64,000 nt of DNA from Sphingopyxis sp. PET50 (GCF_025244705.1 NZ_CP104207.1:496001-560000); one strand, 5' to 3'. Positions 36,720 to 47,383 are shown, counted from the stretch's first letter. Notes: a model not told the origin generated them from the letters alone. Numbers and translations are program-made.

Positions 36720-36751
36720 GGGACGGCGCGGCACCACGCTCGCGCCGTCCC
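36720..36751 (+). terminator. Hairpin between rpsB and tsf
   Basis: Perfect 11-bp stem, GGGACGGCGCG (36720-36730) with CGCGCCGTCCC (36741-36751), loop of 10. No long T-run follows, so it may attenuate or protect the rpsB message rather than fully terminate. Confidence 0.55.
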
Positions 36752-36836
36752 TGTCATCGCTTTGACTTATCGCCCCGTCATGCGCGCGGGCGTCCCGCGA
36801 GCCGGACGGGCTCGCCCCTTTTGAAAGGATTATCCC

Positions 36837-37765
36837 ATGGCTGAGATTACGGCCGCTCTCGTCAAGGAACTGCGCGACCGCACCGGCGCGGGTATGATGG
36901 ACTGCAAGAAGGCGCTCGCCGAAAACAACGGCGACATCGAGGCGTCGATCGACTGGCTGCGCACCAAGGGCCTCGCCGCCGCCGCCAAGAAGGCCGAGCC
37001 GCGTCGCTGCCGAAGGTCTGGTCGGTGTCGCCACTGACGGCACCCGCGGCGCGATGGTCGAGGTCAACAGCGAAACGGACTTCGTCGGCAAGAATGAGCA
37101 GTTCCAGAGCTTCGTCCGCGACGTGACGCAGGTCGCGCTCGCGAACGGCATCACCGACATCGACGCGCTGGCCGCCGCCGCCTATCCCGCCGGCGGCACC
37201 GTCGCCGAAAAGCTGACGAGCAACATCGCGACGATCGGCGAGAACCAGTCGCTGCGCCGCGCCGCGATCCTGTCGGTCGGCTCGGGCGTCGTCACCGGCT
37301 ATGTCCACAACGCCGCCGCGCCCGGCATGGGCAAGATCGGTGTGCTCGTCGCGCTCGAATCGACCGCGGGCGCCGACGTTCTGGAACCGCTCGGCAAGCA
37401 GCTGGCGATGCACGTCGCCGCCGCCAACCCGCTGGCGCTGAACGGCGACGATCTCGACGCCGACCTCGTCGCGCGCGAACGCGCGATCGCCGAGGAAAAG
37501 GCCGCCCAGTCGGGCAAGCCCGCCGACATCGTGACCAAGATGGTCGATGGTGCGATCGCCAAGTTCCGCAAGGAAAACGCCCTGCTGTCGCAGCTGTTCG
37601 TGATGGACGGCAAGACCCCGGTAGCCGAAGTCGTCGCCGCCGTGCGGCAAGGATGTCGGCGCGACGATCACGCTCAAGGGCTTCACCCGCTTCCAGCTCG
37701 GCGAAGGCATCGAGAAGGAAGAAAGCGATTTCGCGGCGGAAGTCGCGGCGGTCGTCGGCGTCTAA
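36837..37765 (+). CDS. tsf: Translation elongation factor Ts (two frameshifts)
   Basis: 308 residues after correction. N-terminal UBA-like domain ([19 protein letters not shown]), core contact region [12 protein letters not shown], and C-terminal [20 protein letters not shown]-Ts recharges EF-Tu with GTP and is normally indispensable. Extra bases at 36997 (A in GGCCGGCC) and 37645 (C in GTGGGC) break the frame twice; removing both gives exactly 309 codons. The rest of the sequence is under clear coding constraint, so these are most likely data errors. Confidence 0.93.
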
Positions 37766-37811
37766 AAAGAAACGCGGGATTGCGGCGCACCCGCGCGGCA
37801 GTCCGCTTGGC

Positions 37812-37845
37812 AATGGCGCGCACTCTGACTAGGGTGCGCGCCATT
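37812..37845. terminator. Hairpin between tsf and pyrH
   Basis: Perfect 12-bp inverted repeat, AATGGCGCGCAC (37812-37823) and GTGCGCGCCATT (37834-37845), 10-base loop, 35 bases before pyrH. Terminator-like stem without a T-run; could instead be an operator. Confidence 0.45.
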
Positions 37846-37879
37846 CGCATATAGTGAGTAGCGAGAGGTTCCCCCCGAC

Positions 37880-38611
37880 ATGGCATTGCCCGGCATGAAA
37901 CGCATTTTGCTCAAGCTGTCGGGCGAGGCGTTGATGGGCTCGACCCCCTTCGGCATCGACCCCGAGACGGTCGCGAGCATGGCGGCCGAGGTCAAGGAAG
38001 CCAAGGACCGCGGGCTCGAAATCTGCCTCGTCATCGGCGGTGGCAACATCTTCCGCGGCATGGCGGGGGCGGCCAAGGGCATGGACCGCGCGCAGGCCGA
38101 CTATATGGGAATGCTCGCGACGGTGATGAACGCGCTCGCGATGCAGAATGCGCTCGAACAGCTCGGCGTCCAGACGCGTGTCCAGTCGGCGATCGAGATG
38201 GACAAGGTATGCGAACCGGTGATCCGCCGCCGCGCCGAACGCCACCTCGAAAAGGGCCGGGTGGTGATCTTCGCCGCAGGCGTCGGCGCGCCTTACTTCA
38301 CCACCGACAGTGGCGCCGCGCTGCGCGCCGCCGAAATGAAGTGCGACGCGCTCTTGAAGGGCACCAGCGTTGACGGCGTGTATAACGCCGATCCCAAGCA
38401 GGATCCCAAGGCGGTCCGCTACGACACATTGGGCTATGACCGGGTGCTCGCCGACAATCTGAAGGTGATGGACGCCAGCGCGGTGGCGCTGTGCCGCGAC
38501 AACCATATCCCGATCGTGGTGTTCAACATCCGCGAGGCGGGCAATCTGGCACGCGTGCTGGCGGGCGAGGGTATCTCGACCGTCGTCAGCGACGCCGCCG
38601 GACACGCATAG
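37880..38611 (+). CDS. pyrH: UMP kinase
   Basis: 243 residues. Hexameric bacterial UMP kinase: [12 protein letters not shown] at the ATP site, [12 protein letters not shown] for phosphate binding, [16 protein letters not shown] and the [14 protein letters not shown] segment. Converts UMP to UDP. Sits between tsf and frr in the conserved order and ends 14 bases before frr. Confidence 0.97.
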   Translation: MALPGMKRILLKLSGEALMGSTPFGIDPETVASMAAEVKEAKDRGLEICLVIGGGNIFRGMAGAAKGMDRAQADYMGMLATVMNALAMQNALEQLGVQTRVQSAIEMDKVCEPVIRRRAERHLEKGRVVIFAAGVGAPYFTTDSGAALRAAEMKCDALLKGTSVDGVYNADPKQDPKAVRYDTLGYDRVLADNLKVMDASAVALCRDNHIPIVVFNIREAGNLARVLAGEGISTVVSDAAGHA

Positions 38612-38625
38612 AGAGGATTAAGACG

Positions 38626-39181
38626 ATGGCGAAATATGACAAGGCCGATCTCGAGCGCCGGATGCACGGTGCGGTCGAATCGCTGAAGAGCGACCTCGCG
38701 GGCCTGCGCACCGGCCGCGCGCACAGCGCGCTGCTCGATCCGGTGACGGTCGAGGTCTATGGCAGTCACATGCCGCTCAACCAGGTCGCCTCGGTCAGCG
38801 CCCCCGAACCGCGCATGCTGTCGGTGCAGGTGTGGGACAAGTCGAACGTCGGCCCGGTCGACAAAGCGATCCGCTCGGCGGGCCTCGGCCTCAACCCGAT
38901 CGTCGACGGCCAGACTTTGCGCCTGCCGATCCCCGAAATGACGCAGGAGCGCCGCAAGGAGCTGTCGAAGCTCGTGCGGCCAATATGCAGAAAAGGCGCG
39001 CGTCGCGGTGCGGAACGTCCGCCGCGACGGCATGGACAATCTCAAGACCGATGAGAACAAGAAGGAAATCAGCGAGGACGAGCGCAAGCGCGCCGAAACC
39101 GAGGTCCAGAAGCTGACCGACGCGACGATCGCCGAGATCGATGCGGCGGCTGCGGCCAAGGAAAAGGAAATCCTGGGTTAG
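38626..39181 (+). CDS. frr: Ribosome recycling factor (one frameshift)
   Basis: 184 residues when corrected. Starts with [19 protein letters not shown], has the conserved LRTGRAH and [15 protein letters not shown], then [14 protein letters not shown] and the long C-terminal helix. Splits terminated ribosomes together with EF-G. An extra C at 38977 (GTGGGC read as GTGCGGC, the same change as in tsf at 37645) shifts the frame; removing it leaves 185 codons. Confidence 0.94.
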
Positions 39182-39217
39182 TGCCTGTTCGCGATCCGCT
39201 GTTCCCCAATAGTGCCG

Positions 39218-39322
39218 ATTCCCCGAGCGAAGACGAGGGGCTCTTTCGAGCGAAGCGAGAAACCATGCCCTGCGCGCACCTCGACTTCGCTCGGCGGGGC
39301 CCCTCGTCTTCGCTCGGGGAAT
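39218..39322. repeat. Inverted-repeat element between frr and uppS
   Basis: Perfect 24-bp arms: 39218-39241 (starts ATTCCCCGAGCGAAG) and 39299-39322. The interior (about 57 bases) holds further shorter copies of the GAGCGAAG unit, suggesting a composite palindrome. It fills most of the gap and ends 21 bases before the uppS start. Confidence 0.75.
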
Positions 39323-39343
39323 GGGTTTTGTTTGGTTTGACGC

Positions 39344-40030
39344 GTGTCTGACCATCGCCAAGCCGCGCGCCATGTCGCGATCATCATGGACGGCAATGGC
39401 CGCTGGGCGAAGAAGCGGCTGCTCCCCCGCGTCGCCGGGCACAAGGCGGGCGTCGAAGCGGTGCGCACCATCGTCCGCGCGGCGGGCGACATGGGGCTGG
39501 AGGCACTGACGCTCTACGCCTTCTCGTCGGAGAATTGGAAACGGCCCGAGGAAGAAATTTCCGATCTGATGGGGCTGATGAAGCGCTTCATCCTCTCCGA
39601 CCTCGACGAATTCGCCGCAAACGACGTGAAGCTGAAGGTCATCGGCAATTGGCGCGCACTCGCGCCCGATGTCGTCGCGCTGATCGACAACGCGCTCGAA
39701 CGCACGGCTGGCAACAAGCGCACCACGCTCGCGGTCGCGCTCAACTATGGCGCACAGGACGAACTCGTGCGGGCGGCGACCGCCGCCGCCGCTGAAGGCG
39801 CGATCACCGCCGAGGCGATCGAGGCGCATCTCGACACCGTCGGCATGCCGCCACTTGACCTGCTCATCCGCACCTCGGGCGAGGTGCGGCTATCGAACTT
39901 CCTGCTCTGGCAGTCGGCCTATGCCGAGCTCTATTTCACCGACCAGTTGTGGCCAGATTTCAAGCCCGCCGATCTGCAGGCGGCGCTCGACCAATTTGCG
40001 CGGCGCGAACGCCGCTATGGGGGACTCTAA
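39344..40030 (+). CDS. uppS: Undecaprenyl diphosphate synthase (cis-prenyltransferase)
   Basis: 228 residues. Signature HVAIIMDGNGRWAKKR, the FSSENWKRP substrate loop and PPLDLLIRTSGEVRLSNFLLWQ. Makes the C55 lipid carrier for peptidoglycan. The start is GTG with no clear ribosome-binding site because the inverted-repeat element lies directly upstream; translation may depend on the flanking structure. cdsA follows after three bases. Confidence 0.96.
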   Translation: MSDHRQAARHVAIIMDGNGRWAKKRLLPRVAGHKAGVEAVRTIVRAAGDMGLEALTLYAFSSENWKRPEEEISDLMGLMKRFILSDLDEFAANDVKLKVIGNWRALAPDVVALIDNALERTAGNKRTTLAVALNYGAQDELVRAATAAAAEGAITAEAIEAHLDTVGMPPLDLLIRTSGEVRLSNFLLWQSAYAELYFTDQLWPDFKPADLQAALDQFARRERRYGGL

Positions 40031-40033
40031 GCT

Positions 40034-40708
40034 ATGGCGGCAGGCAAATCGGACCTGATGGTGCGCGTCGGATCGGCGATCGTGCTGGTGGCGATCGCGG
40101 GCGCGGCGCTCTGGTTCGGCGGCATCGCTTTCGCGTTGCTGCTCCTCTTCGGCGCCGCGCTGTTGCTCGTCGAATGGTTCGCGCTGGTGCGCGCGATGAC
40201 GCTCGGCGGGGGAGCCAGGGCGGCGCTCCTCGTCTTGGGGCCGGTGCTGACGATCGGCGCGGTCGGCGGGTTGTGGTTCATCCGCGACACGCTCGGGATG
40301 ACCGCGGCCCTGTGGGTGTTCGCGATGGTATGGGCGACCGACATCGGCGCCTATTTCGCCGGGCGCGCCTTCGGCGGCGCGCGGCTCGCGCCCCGGATCA
40401 GCCCGTCGAAAACCTGGTCGGGGCTGTTCGGCGGCATGATCGCGGCATTGATTGCGGGCGCGGCGCTCGGCGACCGCGCGGGCATCGTCGGCGTGCCTTT
40501 GTGGATCGGCCTCGTCATGGGCCTGATTGCCCAGCTCGGCGACCTCGGCGAAAGCTGGATGAAGCGCCGCGCCGGCGTCAAGGATTCGGGCAAGCTGATC
40601 CCCGGCCACGGCGGCGTCTTCGACCGCGTCGACGGGCTGCTGCCCGTGGCGCTGATCCTCGGCGGTCTCGCGCTGGCCGGGACGCTCGCGGTGCGGGTGG
40701 CGCACTGA
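40034..40708 (+). CDS. cdsA: Phosphatidate cytidylyltransferase
   Basis: 224 residues, about seven membrane helices, somewhat shorter than the E. coli enzyme. C-terminal signature [38 protein letters not shown] in two conserved blocks. Produces CDP-diacylglycerol, the precursor for the pssA product encoded 5 kb upstream. Confidence 0.95.
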   Translation: MAAGKSDLMVRVGSAIVLVAIAGAALWFGGIAFALLLLFGAALLLVEWFALVRAMTLGGGARAALLVLGPVLTIGAVGGLWFIRDTLGMTAALWVFAMVWATDIGAYFAGRAFGGARLAPRISPSKTWSGLFGGMIAALIAGAALGDRAGIVGVPLWIGLVMGLIAQLGDLGESWMKRRAGVKDSGKLIPGHGGVFDRVDGLLPVALILGGLALAGTLAVRVAH

Positions 40709-40709
40709 G

Positions 40710-41874
40710 ATGACACGCCGCCTCTCGCTGTTCGGTGCGACGGGATCGGTCGGGCAATCGGCCCTCGATCTCGTGCGCCGCGACGGCGAGGCATGGCAGG
40801 TCGGTGTGCTCACCGCGAACAGCGACGTCGCCGAACTGGCGCGGCTGGCATTGGAGTTTCGCCCCGATCTCGTCGTGATTGCCGACGAGGCGCGTTACGA
40901 GGAGCTCAAGGTAGCGCTGGCCGGGACGAACATCGGTGTGGCCATGCGGCGCGGAGGCGCTGGTCGAAGCCGCGGCCTCTCCGGCCGATCTGGTCCTTGC
41001 GTCGATCGTCGGCACCGCGGGGCTGGCCCCGACGATGGCGGCGCTGGAGGCAGGATGCAATGTCGCGCTGGCCAACAAGGAATCGCTGGTTTCAGCGGGC
41101 GAGCTGATGATCGCCGCGGCGCGCAAATCGGGCGCCACCATCCTGCCGGTCGACAGCGAGCATAATGCGATCTTTCAGTGTCTCGCGGGCGGGCGCATCG
41201 AGCAGGTGCGCCGCATCATCCTGACCGCCAGCGGCGGGCCGTTCCGCACGATGGAGGCCGAGGCGATGGCGCGCGTCACCCCGGCGCAGGCGGTCGCGCA
41301 TCCCAACTGGTCGATGGGTGCCAAGATCAGCGTCGATTCGGCGACGATGATGAACAAGGGTCTCGAACTGATCGAGGCGCATCATCTGTTCCCGGTCGGG
41401 CTCGACCGCATCGAAATCCTCGTCCATCCGCAGTCGGTGGTCCACAGCCTGGTCGAATTTATCGACTGCTCGACGTTGGCGCAGCTCGGATCGCCCGACA
41501 TGCGGATTCCCATCGGCAGTGCGCTCGCCTGGCCCGATCGCATGGCGACACCCTGCGCGCCGCTCGATCTTGCCGGCATCGCGCGCCTCGATTTCGAAGC
41601 GCCGGACGAGGCCCGCTTCCCGGCTACCGCGCTCTGCCGCGCCGCGATTGCCGAGGGCGGCGCGCGCCCGGCGCAGCTCAACGCCGCGAACGAGGTTGCG
41701 GTGGCCGCCTTCCTCGCCGGGCGCATTTCCTTTCCCGCGATCGTCGATACCGTGAAGCGCGTGCTCGATACCGAGGCACCGCCGGTGCCGGCATCGCTTC
41801 ACGACATATTCAGCGTCGATGCCGCATCCCGCGCGGCCGCGCAGCATTTTGTGGATCAGCTCGAACATGTCTAG
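40710..41874 (+). CDS. dxr: 1-deoxy-D-xylulose-5-phosphate reductoisomerase (one frameshift)
   Basis: 387 residues after correction. NADPH-binding [25 protein letters not shown], the metal/substrate segment [13 protein letters not shown] and the C-terminal [10 protein letters not shown]. First committed step of the MEP isoprenoid route, feeding uppS. An extra A at 40944 (GCCTGCGG read as GCCATGCGG) splits it; removal restores [13 protein letters not shown] and 388 codons. Its stop overlaps the rseP start. Confidence 0.94.
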
Positions 41875-42997
41875 CGTGCCTTATTGGCTCTATGTCGTCG
41901 CCTTTCTGCTCGTGCTCGGGCCGCTCGTGTTCGTCCACGAATACGGACATTATATCGTCGGCCGCTGGTGCGGGGTGAAGGCGGACACCTTTTCGATCGG
42001 CTTCGGGCGCAAGATCCTCGGCTGGACCGACAGGCGCGGTACCGAATGGAAGATCGGCTGGCTGCCGCTCGGCGGCTACGTCCAGTTCGCGGGCGACCGC
42101 GATGCGGTCAGCCAGCCCGACGCCGAATGGCAGTCGCTGCCTTCCGAAGAGCGCTCGCACACCTTTCCCGCGCAACCGGTGTGGAAACGCGCGCTGATCG
42201 TCGCCGCCGGACCGGTGACCAATTTCCTGTTCGCGATCCTGATCCTCGCCGGCTTCGCGGCCTTTGTCGGGACGCCCACGACGCCTGCGGTCGTCGGCGC
42301 GGTGATAAAGGGTTCGGCCGCCGACGCCGCGGGCCTTCGCGGCGGCGACCGCATCCTGTCGGTCGACGGGCGCATGATGGAGGTGTTCACCGACATCCCG
42401 ATGGCGGTCGCGCACCGGCCGGGCGAGACGATGGACGTCCGGATCGAACGCGGAGGGCAGCAGCACACGCTTCGCATGACGCCGCGGCCGATTAAGGAAA
42501 AGGACGATTTCGGCAATGTGACCGAACGTGCGGTCATCGGCATCGCGCCGGGAAAGCGCGTGTTCGAGACAGTGCCGCTGGCCGAGGCGCCGCTTGTGGC
42601 CTTTCGCCAGACCGCACAGATCGTGCGCCAGACGGTCGAGGTTCTCGGGCAGCTCCTCACCGGCAACCGCTCGATCAAGGACCTCAGCGGCCCGCTCAAG
42701 ATTGCCAAGGTTTCGGGCGAAGCCGCGACGCTCGGCCCGGATTCGCTGATCTTCCTGATCGCGCTCATCTCCATCAATCTGGGGTTCATCAACCTGTTGC
42801 CATTGCCCATGCTCGATGGAGGACATCTGCTTTTCTACGGCTATGAGGCGATCCGGCGGCGTCCGGCGCCCCCTGCGGCGCAGGAATGGGCCTTTCGATT
42901 CGGCTTCGCGGCGATCGTCATGCTCATGCTGGTCGTGACTTTCAATGATTTGGCCTCATTCGGGCTGTGGGACGGGATCGCGCGCTTGATTGGATAA
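41867..42997 (+). CDS. rseP: Site-2 intramembrane protease RseP
   Basis: 376 residues. Zinc motif HEYGH in the first membrane helix (residues ~20-24), a single PDZ domain ([23 protein letters not shown]), and the [10 protein letters not shown] motif with the third zinc ligand. Cleaves anti-sigma factors and leftover signal peptides. ATG lies inside the dxr 3' end. The PDZ count is one, where E. coli has two. Confidence 0.95.
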   Translation: MSSVPYWLYVVAFLLVLGPLVFVHEYGHYIVGRWCGVKADTFSIGFGRKILGWTDRRGTEWKIGWLPLGGYVQFAGDRDAVSQPDAEWQSLPSEERSHTFPAQPVWKRALIVAAGPVTNFLFAILILAGFAAFVGTPTTPAVVGAVIKGSAADAAGLRGGDRILSVDGRMMEVFTDIPMAVAHRPGETMDVRIERGGQQHTLRMTPRPIKEKDDFGNVTERAVIGIAPGKRVFETVPLAEAPLVAFRQTAQIVRQTVEVLGQLLTGNRSIKDLSGPLKIAKVSGEAATLGPDSLIFLIALISINLGFINLLPLPMLDGGHLLFYGYEAIRRRPAPPAAQEWAFRFGFAAIVMLMLVVTFNDLASFGLWDGIARLIG

Positions 42998-43068
42998 GCG
43001 GACTCGTGCAGGAGAGCGCGCCAACCCGTGGGCAAGCGGGTTCGTCGCTTTTGGGTTATTTTTGCGGG

Positions 43069-45753
43069 ATGAACAGCGTGGCTTCACAGACATTTTCGGC
43101 GCGGACGCGGCTGGCGGCTTTGCTCATGGCAGGGACGATGCTTGCCAGCCCCGCCTTCGCTCAGGGCGTGCAGCCCCCGGTCGTCGCCGCGCCGACCGTC
43201 CCGGTTCCCGCTGCCGAGGCCGCTCCGGCCGCAGCGACGATCCGCTCGATCACCGTCACCGGCAACCAGCGGCTCGAAGGGCAGACGATCCTGTCCTACC
43301 TCCGCCTGCGGGTCGGGCAGGAATATAATCGCGCTATGCTCGATCAGGCGCTCAAGGATCTGGCCGCGACGGAGTTGTTCAAGGATTTCCAGATCAGCGA
43401 CGACGACGGCGCGCTGACGATCCAGGTCGCCGAAAACCCGGTGATCAACCGCGTCATCCTCGAAGGCAACAAGCGGCTCAAGGAAGACAAGATCCGGCCC
43501 GAGATCAAGCTCGCGCCGCGCCAGATCTTCACCCGTTCCAAGGTCCGCGCCGACGTCGCGCGCATCATCGAACTCTACAAGCGCCAGGGTCGCTTCGCCG
43601 CGACCGTCGAACCCAAGATGGTGTCGCTCGACCAGAACCGCGTCGACGTGGTGTTCGAGATCAACGAGGGACCCAAGTCGAAGGTCCGCCAGATCAACAT
43701 CATCGGCAACGAGAAGTTCAGCGACGGTGACCTGAAGGACGAGATGGCGACCAAGGAATCGGGGCTGCTGACGATCCTGTCGTCGAACACCAGCTACGAT
43801 CCCGATCGCCTCGCCTATGACCAGCAGAAGCTGCGGCTGTTCTACCTGACCAACGGCTATGCCGATTTCCGCGTCATTTCGGCGGTCGCCGAGCTGACCA
43901 GCAACAAGCAGGACTTCATCATCACTTATGTGGTGGAGGAAGGCGAGCGTTATAAATTCGGCAAGGTCGGCGTCGAAAGCGAACTGCGCGATTTTCGTCC
44001 CGAAACGCTCAAGACCCTGCTGCCGATGAAGGAAGGCGACTGGTACGACGCCAAGCAGGTCGAAGATACGGTCGAAAGCCTGAGCGAGACGGCGGGCCTG
44101 TTCGGCTATGCCTTTGCCGACATCAACCCCGAATTCCGCCGCGACCCCGAAACGCGGACGATGGCGATCACCTTCAACGTTGCCGAAAGCCCGCGGACCT
44201 ATGTCGAGCGCATCGACGTCAACGGCAACACGCTGACGCAGGACAAGGTCGTCCGCCGCGAATTTCGCCTGAACGAGGGCGACGCCTTCAACAGCTTTGC
44301 GGTCAAGCGTACCGAGAACCGCATCAACAGCCTCGGCTATTTCCAGGAAAATCTGGAAATCGAGCGCAAGGAAGGCAGCGCTCCCGACCGCATCATCCTG
44401 GAAACCAATGTCGAGGAAAAGCCGACCGGCGAACTGTCGCTGTCGGCGGGTTTCTCGTCGATCGAGAATTTCCTGCTCCAGGCCTCGGTGCGCCAGCGCA
44501 ACTTCCGCGGCCTCGGCCAGCAATTGCAGGCGTCGGTCAATTATTCGAGCTATTCGAAGTCGGTCGAACTCGGCTTCACCGAACCCTATCTGTTCGACCG
44601 CAATATCTCGATCGGCGGCAGCATCTATCGCCGCGACCTCAATTCGTTCAACTTCATCAACAACGACCGCCGCACGACCTTCCAGCAGGTCACCACCGGC
44701 GCGCAGGTGACGGTCGGCGTGCCGTTGACCGAATATCTGTCGGCGTTCGGGCGCTACAGCCTGAACTTCGACGATGTGACGCTCGACCGGTCGCTCTATT
44801 ATTTCGGCGACCAGTGCGATCCGCTGATCGCTGGGCGCTATCTGTGCGACGCGATCGGCAACCGCACGACGTCGCTGCTCGGCTTCACCCTCGCTTATGA
44901 CGACCGCGACAATCGCATCCGCCCGACGCGCGGGCAGGCGCTGTCGATCAGCCAGGATTTCGCGGGTCTCGGCGGCAGCGTCAAATATGTCCGCACCCGT
45001 CTGACGGGCAGCAAGCACTTCAACCTCGGCAGCCGCTTCATCCTCAATGTCTCGGCCGAGGGTGGCTATATCTATCCGTTCGGCGGACGCCCGACCCCGA
45101 CGAGCGACAAGGTCCGGCTGACCGACCGTTTCCAGCTTGGCGAACCGCAGATGCGCGGCTTCGACATTCGCGGCATCGGCCCGCGTGTGATCCGCTTCAG
45201 CAATGTCGATCTGACCGATCCGGCCAATCCGATTCTTGACGCCAGCCTGGCGAGCCGCCGGAACCTGATCGATGACGCGCTCGGCGGGCGCGCCTATTAT
45301 CAGGGACGGCTTGAGGTCGACATTCCGCTCGGTACCGGCGCCAAGGAACTGGGGCTGCGGCCATCGGTCTTCCTCGACGTCGGTTCGGTGTTCAGCGTCA
45401 AGCGCCCGACGCTGACGACGCTCGCGAACTTCAAGGATCCGCTCGACAATCTGACCAAGAACCTGTGCCGCAACGCCACCACCGGCACGCAGCAGTTCGC
45501 GACCCGGCCGGTCGGTGAAGACGGTCTGCCGGTCGGCGCCCAATATACCGCTTGTCCGGAGGGCTTCTCGTCGCTGTCGCCGTTCGAGGAACGCTTCTAT
45601 GGCGACACCTGGATGCCGCGCGTGTCGATCGGCGCGGGCGTCAACTGGAACTCTCCTTTCGGTCCCTTCCGGATCGACTTCGCTTACGCCCTTCGCAAAG
45701 AAGAGGGCGATGACACCAAACGCTTCTCATTCAACGTAGGAACCCAATTCTAA
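43069..45753 (+). CDS. bamA: Outer membrane protein assembly factor BamA
   Basis: 894 residues. Signal peptide (cleaved near SPAFAQG), then five POTRA domains to about residue 440 (SITVTGNQRLEGQTIL opens the first), and an Omp85 barrel with the VRxF/Y-like GEPQMRGFDIRG lid-lock region and an aromatic C-terminus (FNVGTQF). Inserts beta-barrels such as the TonB receptors of this window. Start chosen at ATG 43069. One-base TAATG overlap with skp. Confidence 0.97.
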   Translation: MNSVASQTFSARTRLAALLMAGTMLASPAFAQGVQPPVVAAPTVPVPAAEAAPAAATIRSITVTGNQRLEGQTILSYLRLRVGQEYNRAMLDQALKDLAATELFKDFQISDDDGALTIQVAENPVINRVILEGNKRLKEDKIRPEIKLAPRQIFTRSKVRADVARIIELYKRQGRFAATVEPKMVSLDQNRVDVVFEINEGPKSKVRQINIIGNEKFSDGDLKDEMATKESGLLTILSSNTSYDPDRLAYDQQKLRLFYLTNGYADFRVISAVAELTSNKQDFIITYVVEEGERYKFGKVGVESELRDFRPETLKTLLPMKEGDWYDAKQVEDTVESLSETAGLFGYAFADINPEFRRDPETRTMAITFNVAESPRTYVERIDVNGNTLTQDKVVRREFRLNEGDAFNSFAVKRTENRINSLGYFQENLEIERKEGSAPDRIILETNVEEKPTGELSLSAGFSSIENFLLQASVRQRNFRGLGQQLQASVNYSSYSKSVELGFTEPYLFDRNISIGGSIYRRDLNSFNFINNDRRTTFQQVTTGAQVTVGVPLTEYLSAFGRYSLNFDDVTLDRSLYYFGDQCDPLIAGRYLCDAIGNRTTSLLGFTLAYDDRDNRIRPTRGQALSISQDFAGLGGSVKYVRTRLTGSKHFNLGSRFILNVSAEGGYIYPFGGRPTPTSDKVRLTDRFQLGEPQMRGFDIRGIGPRVIRFSNVDLTDPANPILDASLASRRNLIDDALGGRAYYQGRLEVDIPLGTGAKELGLRPSVFLDVGSVFSVKRPTLTTLANFKDPLDNLTKNLCRNATTGTQQFATRPVGEDGLPVGAQYTACPEGFSSLSPFEERFYGDTWMPRVSIGAGVNWNSPFGPFRIDFAYALRKEEGDDTKRFSFNVGTQF

Positions 45754-46441
45754 TGAAAAAACTTCTTGTCGCATCGGCACTGGCGATCGCCACCCTGTCG
45801 GTTTCGCCCATGGTTGCGGCGCCGAGCCTTTGCTCAGGCCAAGGGCGTTGCCGTCGCCGACGTCCGCGTCGCCGCCGCCCGCTCGACCGCCTTCACCACG
45901 GCCACGCAGCAGATCGAGACCACCTACAAGGCGCAGATCGACCAGCAGAACACCCGCGGCCAGACGCTGCAGGCCGAGATTAATGTCCTGATCGCCAAAT
46001 ATAATGAAGAGTCGAAAAAGACCCCGCAGAACCAGACCGCGCTCCAGGCCGCGGCGAAGGCGGTGCAGGACAAGCGCCAGGCCGCACAGACCGAGCTCGC
46101 CCAGATCGGCGCGCCCGTCGACCTCGCCATCGCCTATGTCGAGGACCAGATCAGCGTCCGCATGAACGAGGCGATCAAGGCCGCGATGACCGCGCGCAAG
46201 GTCGATCTGCTGCTCAACCCCGATGCGGTGCTGGCGCGCGAAAACAATGTCGACATCACCGATGCCGTCGTTGCCGAGCTCAACAAGATCCTGCCTGCCG
46301 TGTCGATCGCGGTTCCGGCCGACTACCAGCCGGGCCAGCTCGTCCAGCAGCGCAACCAGCAGCTGATGGACGCCGCCCGCGCCGCGCAGCCGGGCGCCGC
46401 GGCTCCCGCCCCGGCCAAGCAGCGCGCCGACCACCCGCTAA
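45753..46441 (+). CDS. skp: Skp/OmpH periplasmic chaperone (two frameshifts)
   Basis: 228 residues after correction. Signal peptide ([20 protein letters not shown]), mature start [12 protein letters not shown], and a long charged coiled region characteristic of Skp tentacles. Carries outer-membrane proteins to BamA, encoded just before it. Extra A at 45825 (CCGGCC read as CCGAGCC) and extra C at 46423 (near the 3' end) break the frame; removing both yields 229 codons and a TAA four bases before fabZ. Confidence 0.88.
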
Positions 46442-46445
46442 GATC

Positions 46446-46927
46446 GTGGCGGACGGGGAAAATACGGACGGCGCCAAGGGGCCCGCGGATATCCGCCGGA
46501 TCCTGTCGCTGCTGCCGCATCGTTATCCGATGCTGCTCGTCGACCGGGTGGTTTCGATGGTGCCGGACACCTCGATCCACGCGATCAAGGCGGTGACGAT
46601 GAACGAGCCCTTTTTCCAGGGCCATTTCCCCGGCCTAGCCGATCATGCCCGGCGTCCTCATCGTCGAGGCGCTGGCGCAGGCCGGCGGCGTGCTGGCGAT
46701 CGAATCGCTCGGCCTCGCCGAGCACCGGCAAGCTCGTCTATTTCATGGGGATCGACGGCGTGAAGTTCCGGAAGCCGGTCGAACCCGGCTGCCTGCTCGA
46801 CCTCCACGTCACCATCCTTCAGGCGAAGCGCAATATCTGCAAGTTTGAGGGGCGTGCGATGCTGGGCGACCAACTGGCGACCGAATGCCAGTTCACCGCG
46901 ATGATCGCCGACCCGCCGAGCGACTAA
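46446..46927 (+). CDS. fabZ: 3-hydroxyacyl-ACP dehydratase FabZ (two frameshifts)
   Basis: 159 residues after correction. GTG start. Conserved [14 protein letters not shown], the catalytic His in [16 protein letters not shown], and [17 protein letters not shown]. Removes water in fatty-acid elongation. Extra A at 46637 (CCTGCC read as CCTAGCC) and extra C at 46725-46726 (CACGGC read as CACCGGC); corrected length is 160 codons. Last gene of the block before a large hairpin. Confidence 0.93.
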
Positions 46928-46932
46928 TTCAG

Positions 46933-47014
46933 GCGGCACCAGCCCGCTCCCCCACCCGGCCTCCCTAGGTTACTATCGTTGGGGAGGCCGGGTGGGGGAG
47001 CGGGCTGGTGCCGC
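46933..47014. repeat. Perfect 33-bp inverted repeat after fabZ
   Basis: Arms at 46933-46965 and 46982-47014 are exact complements over 33 bases (left arm begins GCGGCACCAGCCCGCTC), with a 16-base loop. It starts five bases after the fabZ stop. It must form a very stable RNA hairpin and probably ends the operon message, though the lack of a T-run and the perfect long arms look like a dispersed palindromic element. Confidence 0.8.
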
Positions 47015-47146
47015 TTCCGGCGTTAGCCGGAAATAAACGCCACTACTTGCCAAATCGGCCGTTCGCCGTTAGGGGACGCCGCTTCGCGTCCCCGGACGCA
47101 TCGACTCAGCTGCTGGTCGGAAACCAGCGGCACAGGAGCCAGAGAC

Positions 47147-47374
47147 ATGAAAAAAGACACGCATCCCGACTATCACATGATCACGGTCAAGATGACCGAT
47201 GGCACCGAATATCAGACGCGCTCGACCTGGGGCAAAGAGGGCGACGTGATGACGCTCGAAATCGACCCCACCGCGCACCCGGCGTGGACCGGCGGCACCG
47301 GCCGGATGCTCGACGCGGGCGGCCAGGTCGCGAAGTTCAACAAGCGCTTTGGCGGGCTTACCCTCAAGCGCTGA
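47147..47374 (+). CDS. rpmE: 50S ribosomal protein L31
   Basis: 75 residues: [19 protein letters not shown], then [22 protein letters not shown], standard for L31. The zinc-binding cysteines of the C+ paralogue are absent, so this is a zinc-independent form. Stops ten bases from the glpK stop on the opposite strand. Confidence 0.95.
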   Translation: MKKDTHPDYHMITVKMTDGTEYQTRSTWGKEGDVMTLEIDPTAHPAWTGGTGRMLDAGGQVAKFNKRFGGLTLKR

Positions 47375-47383
47375 TCCCCGGCA

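Noticed and set aside
36837..37765. Programmed frameshifting in tsf (and likewise frr, dxr, fabZ)
   Set aside because: No slippery site, stimulatory structure or conserved position; the same type of fault occurs in unrelated genes, which fits data error better.
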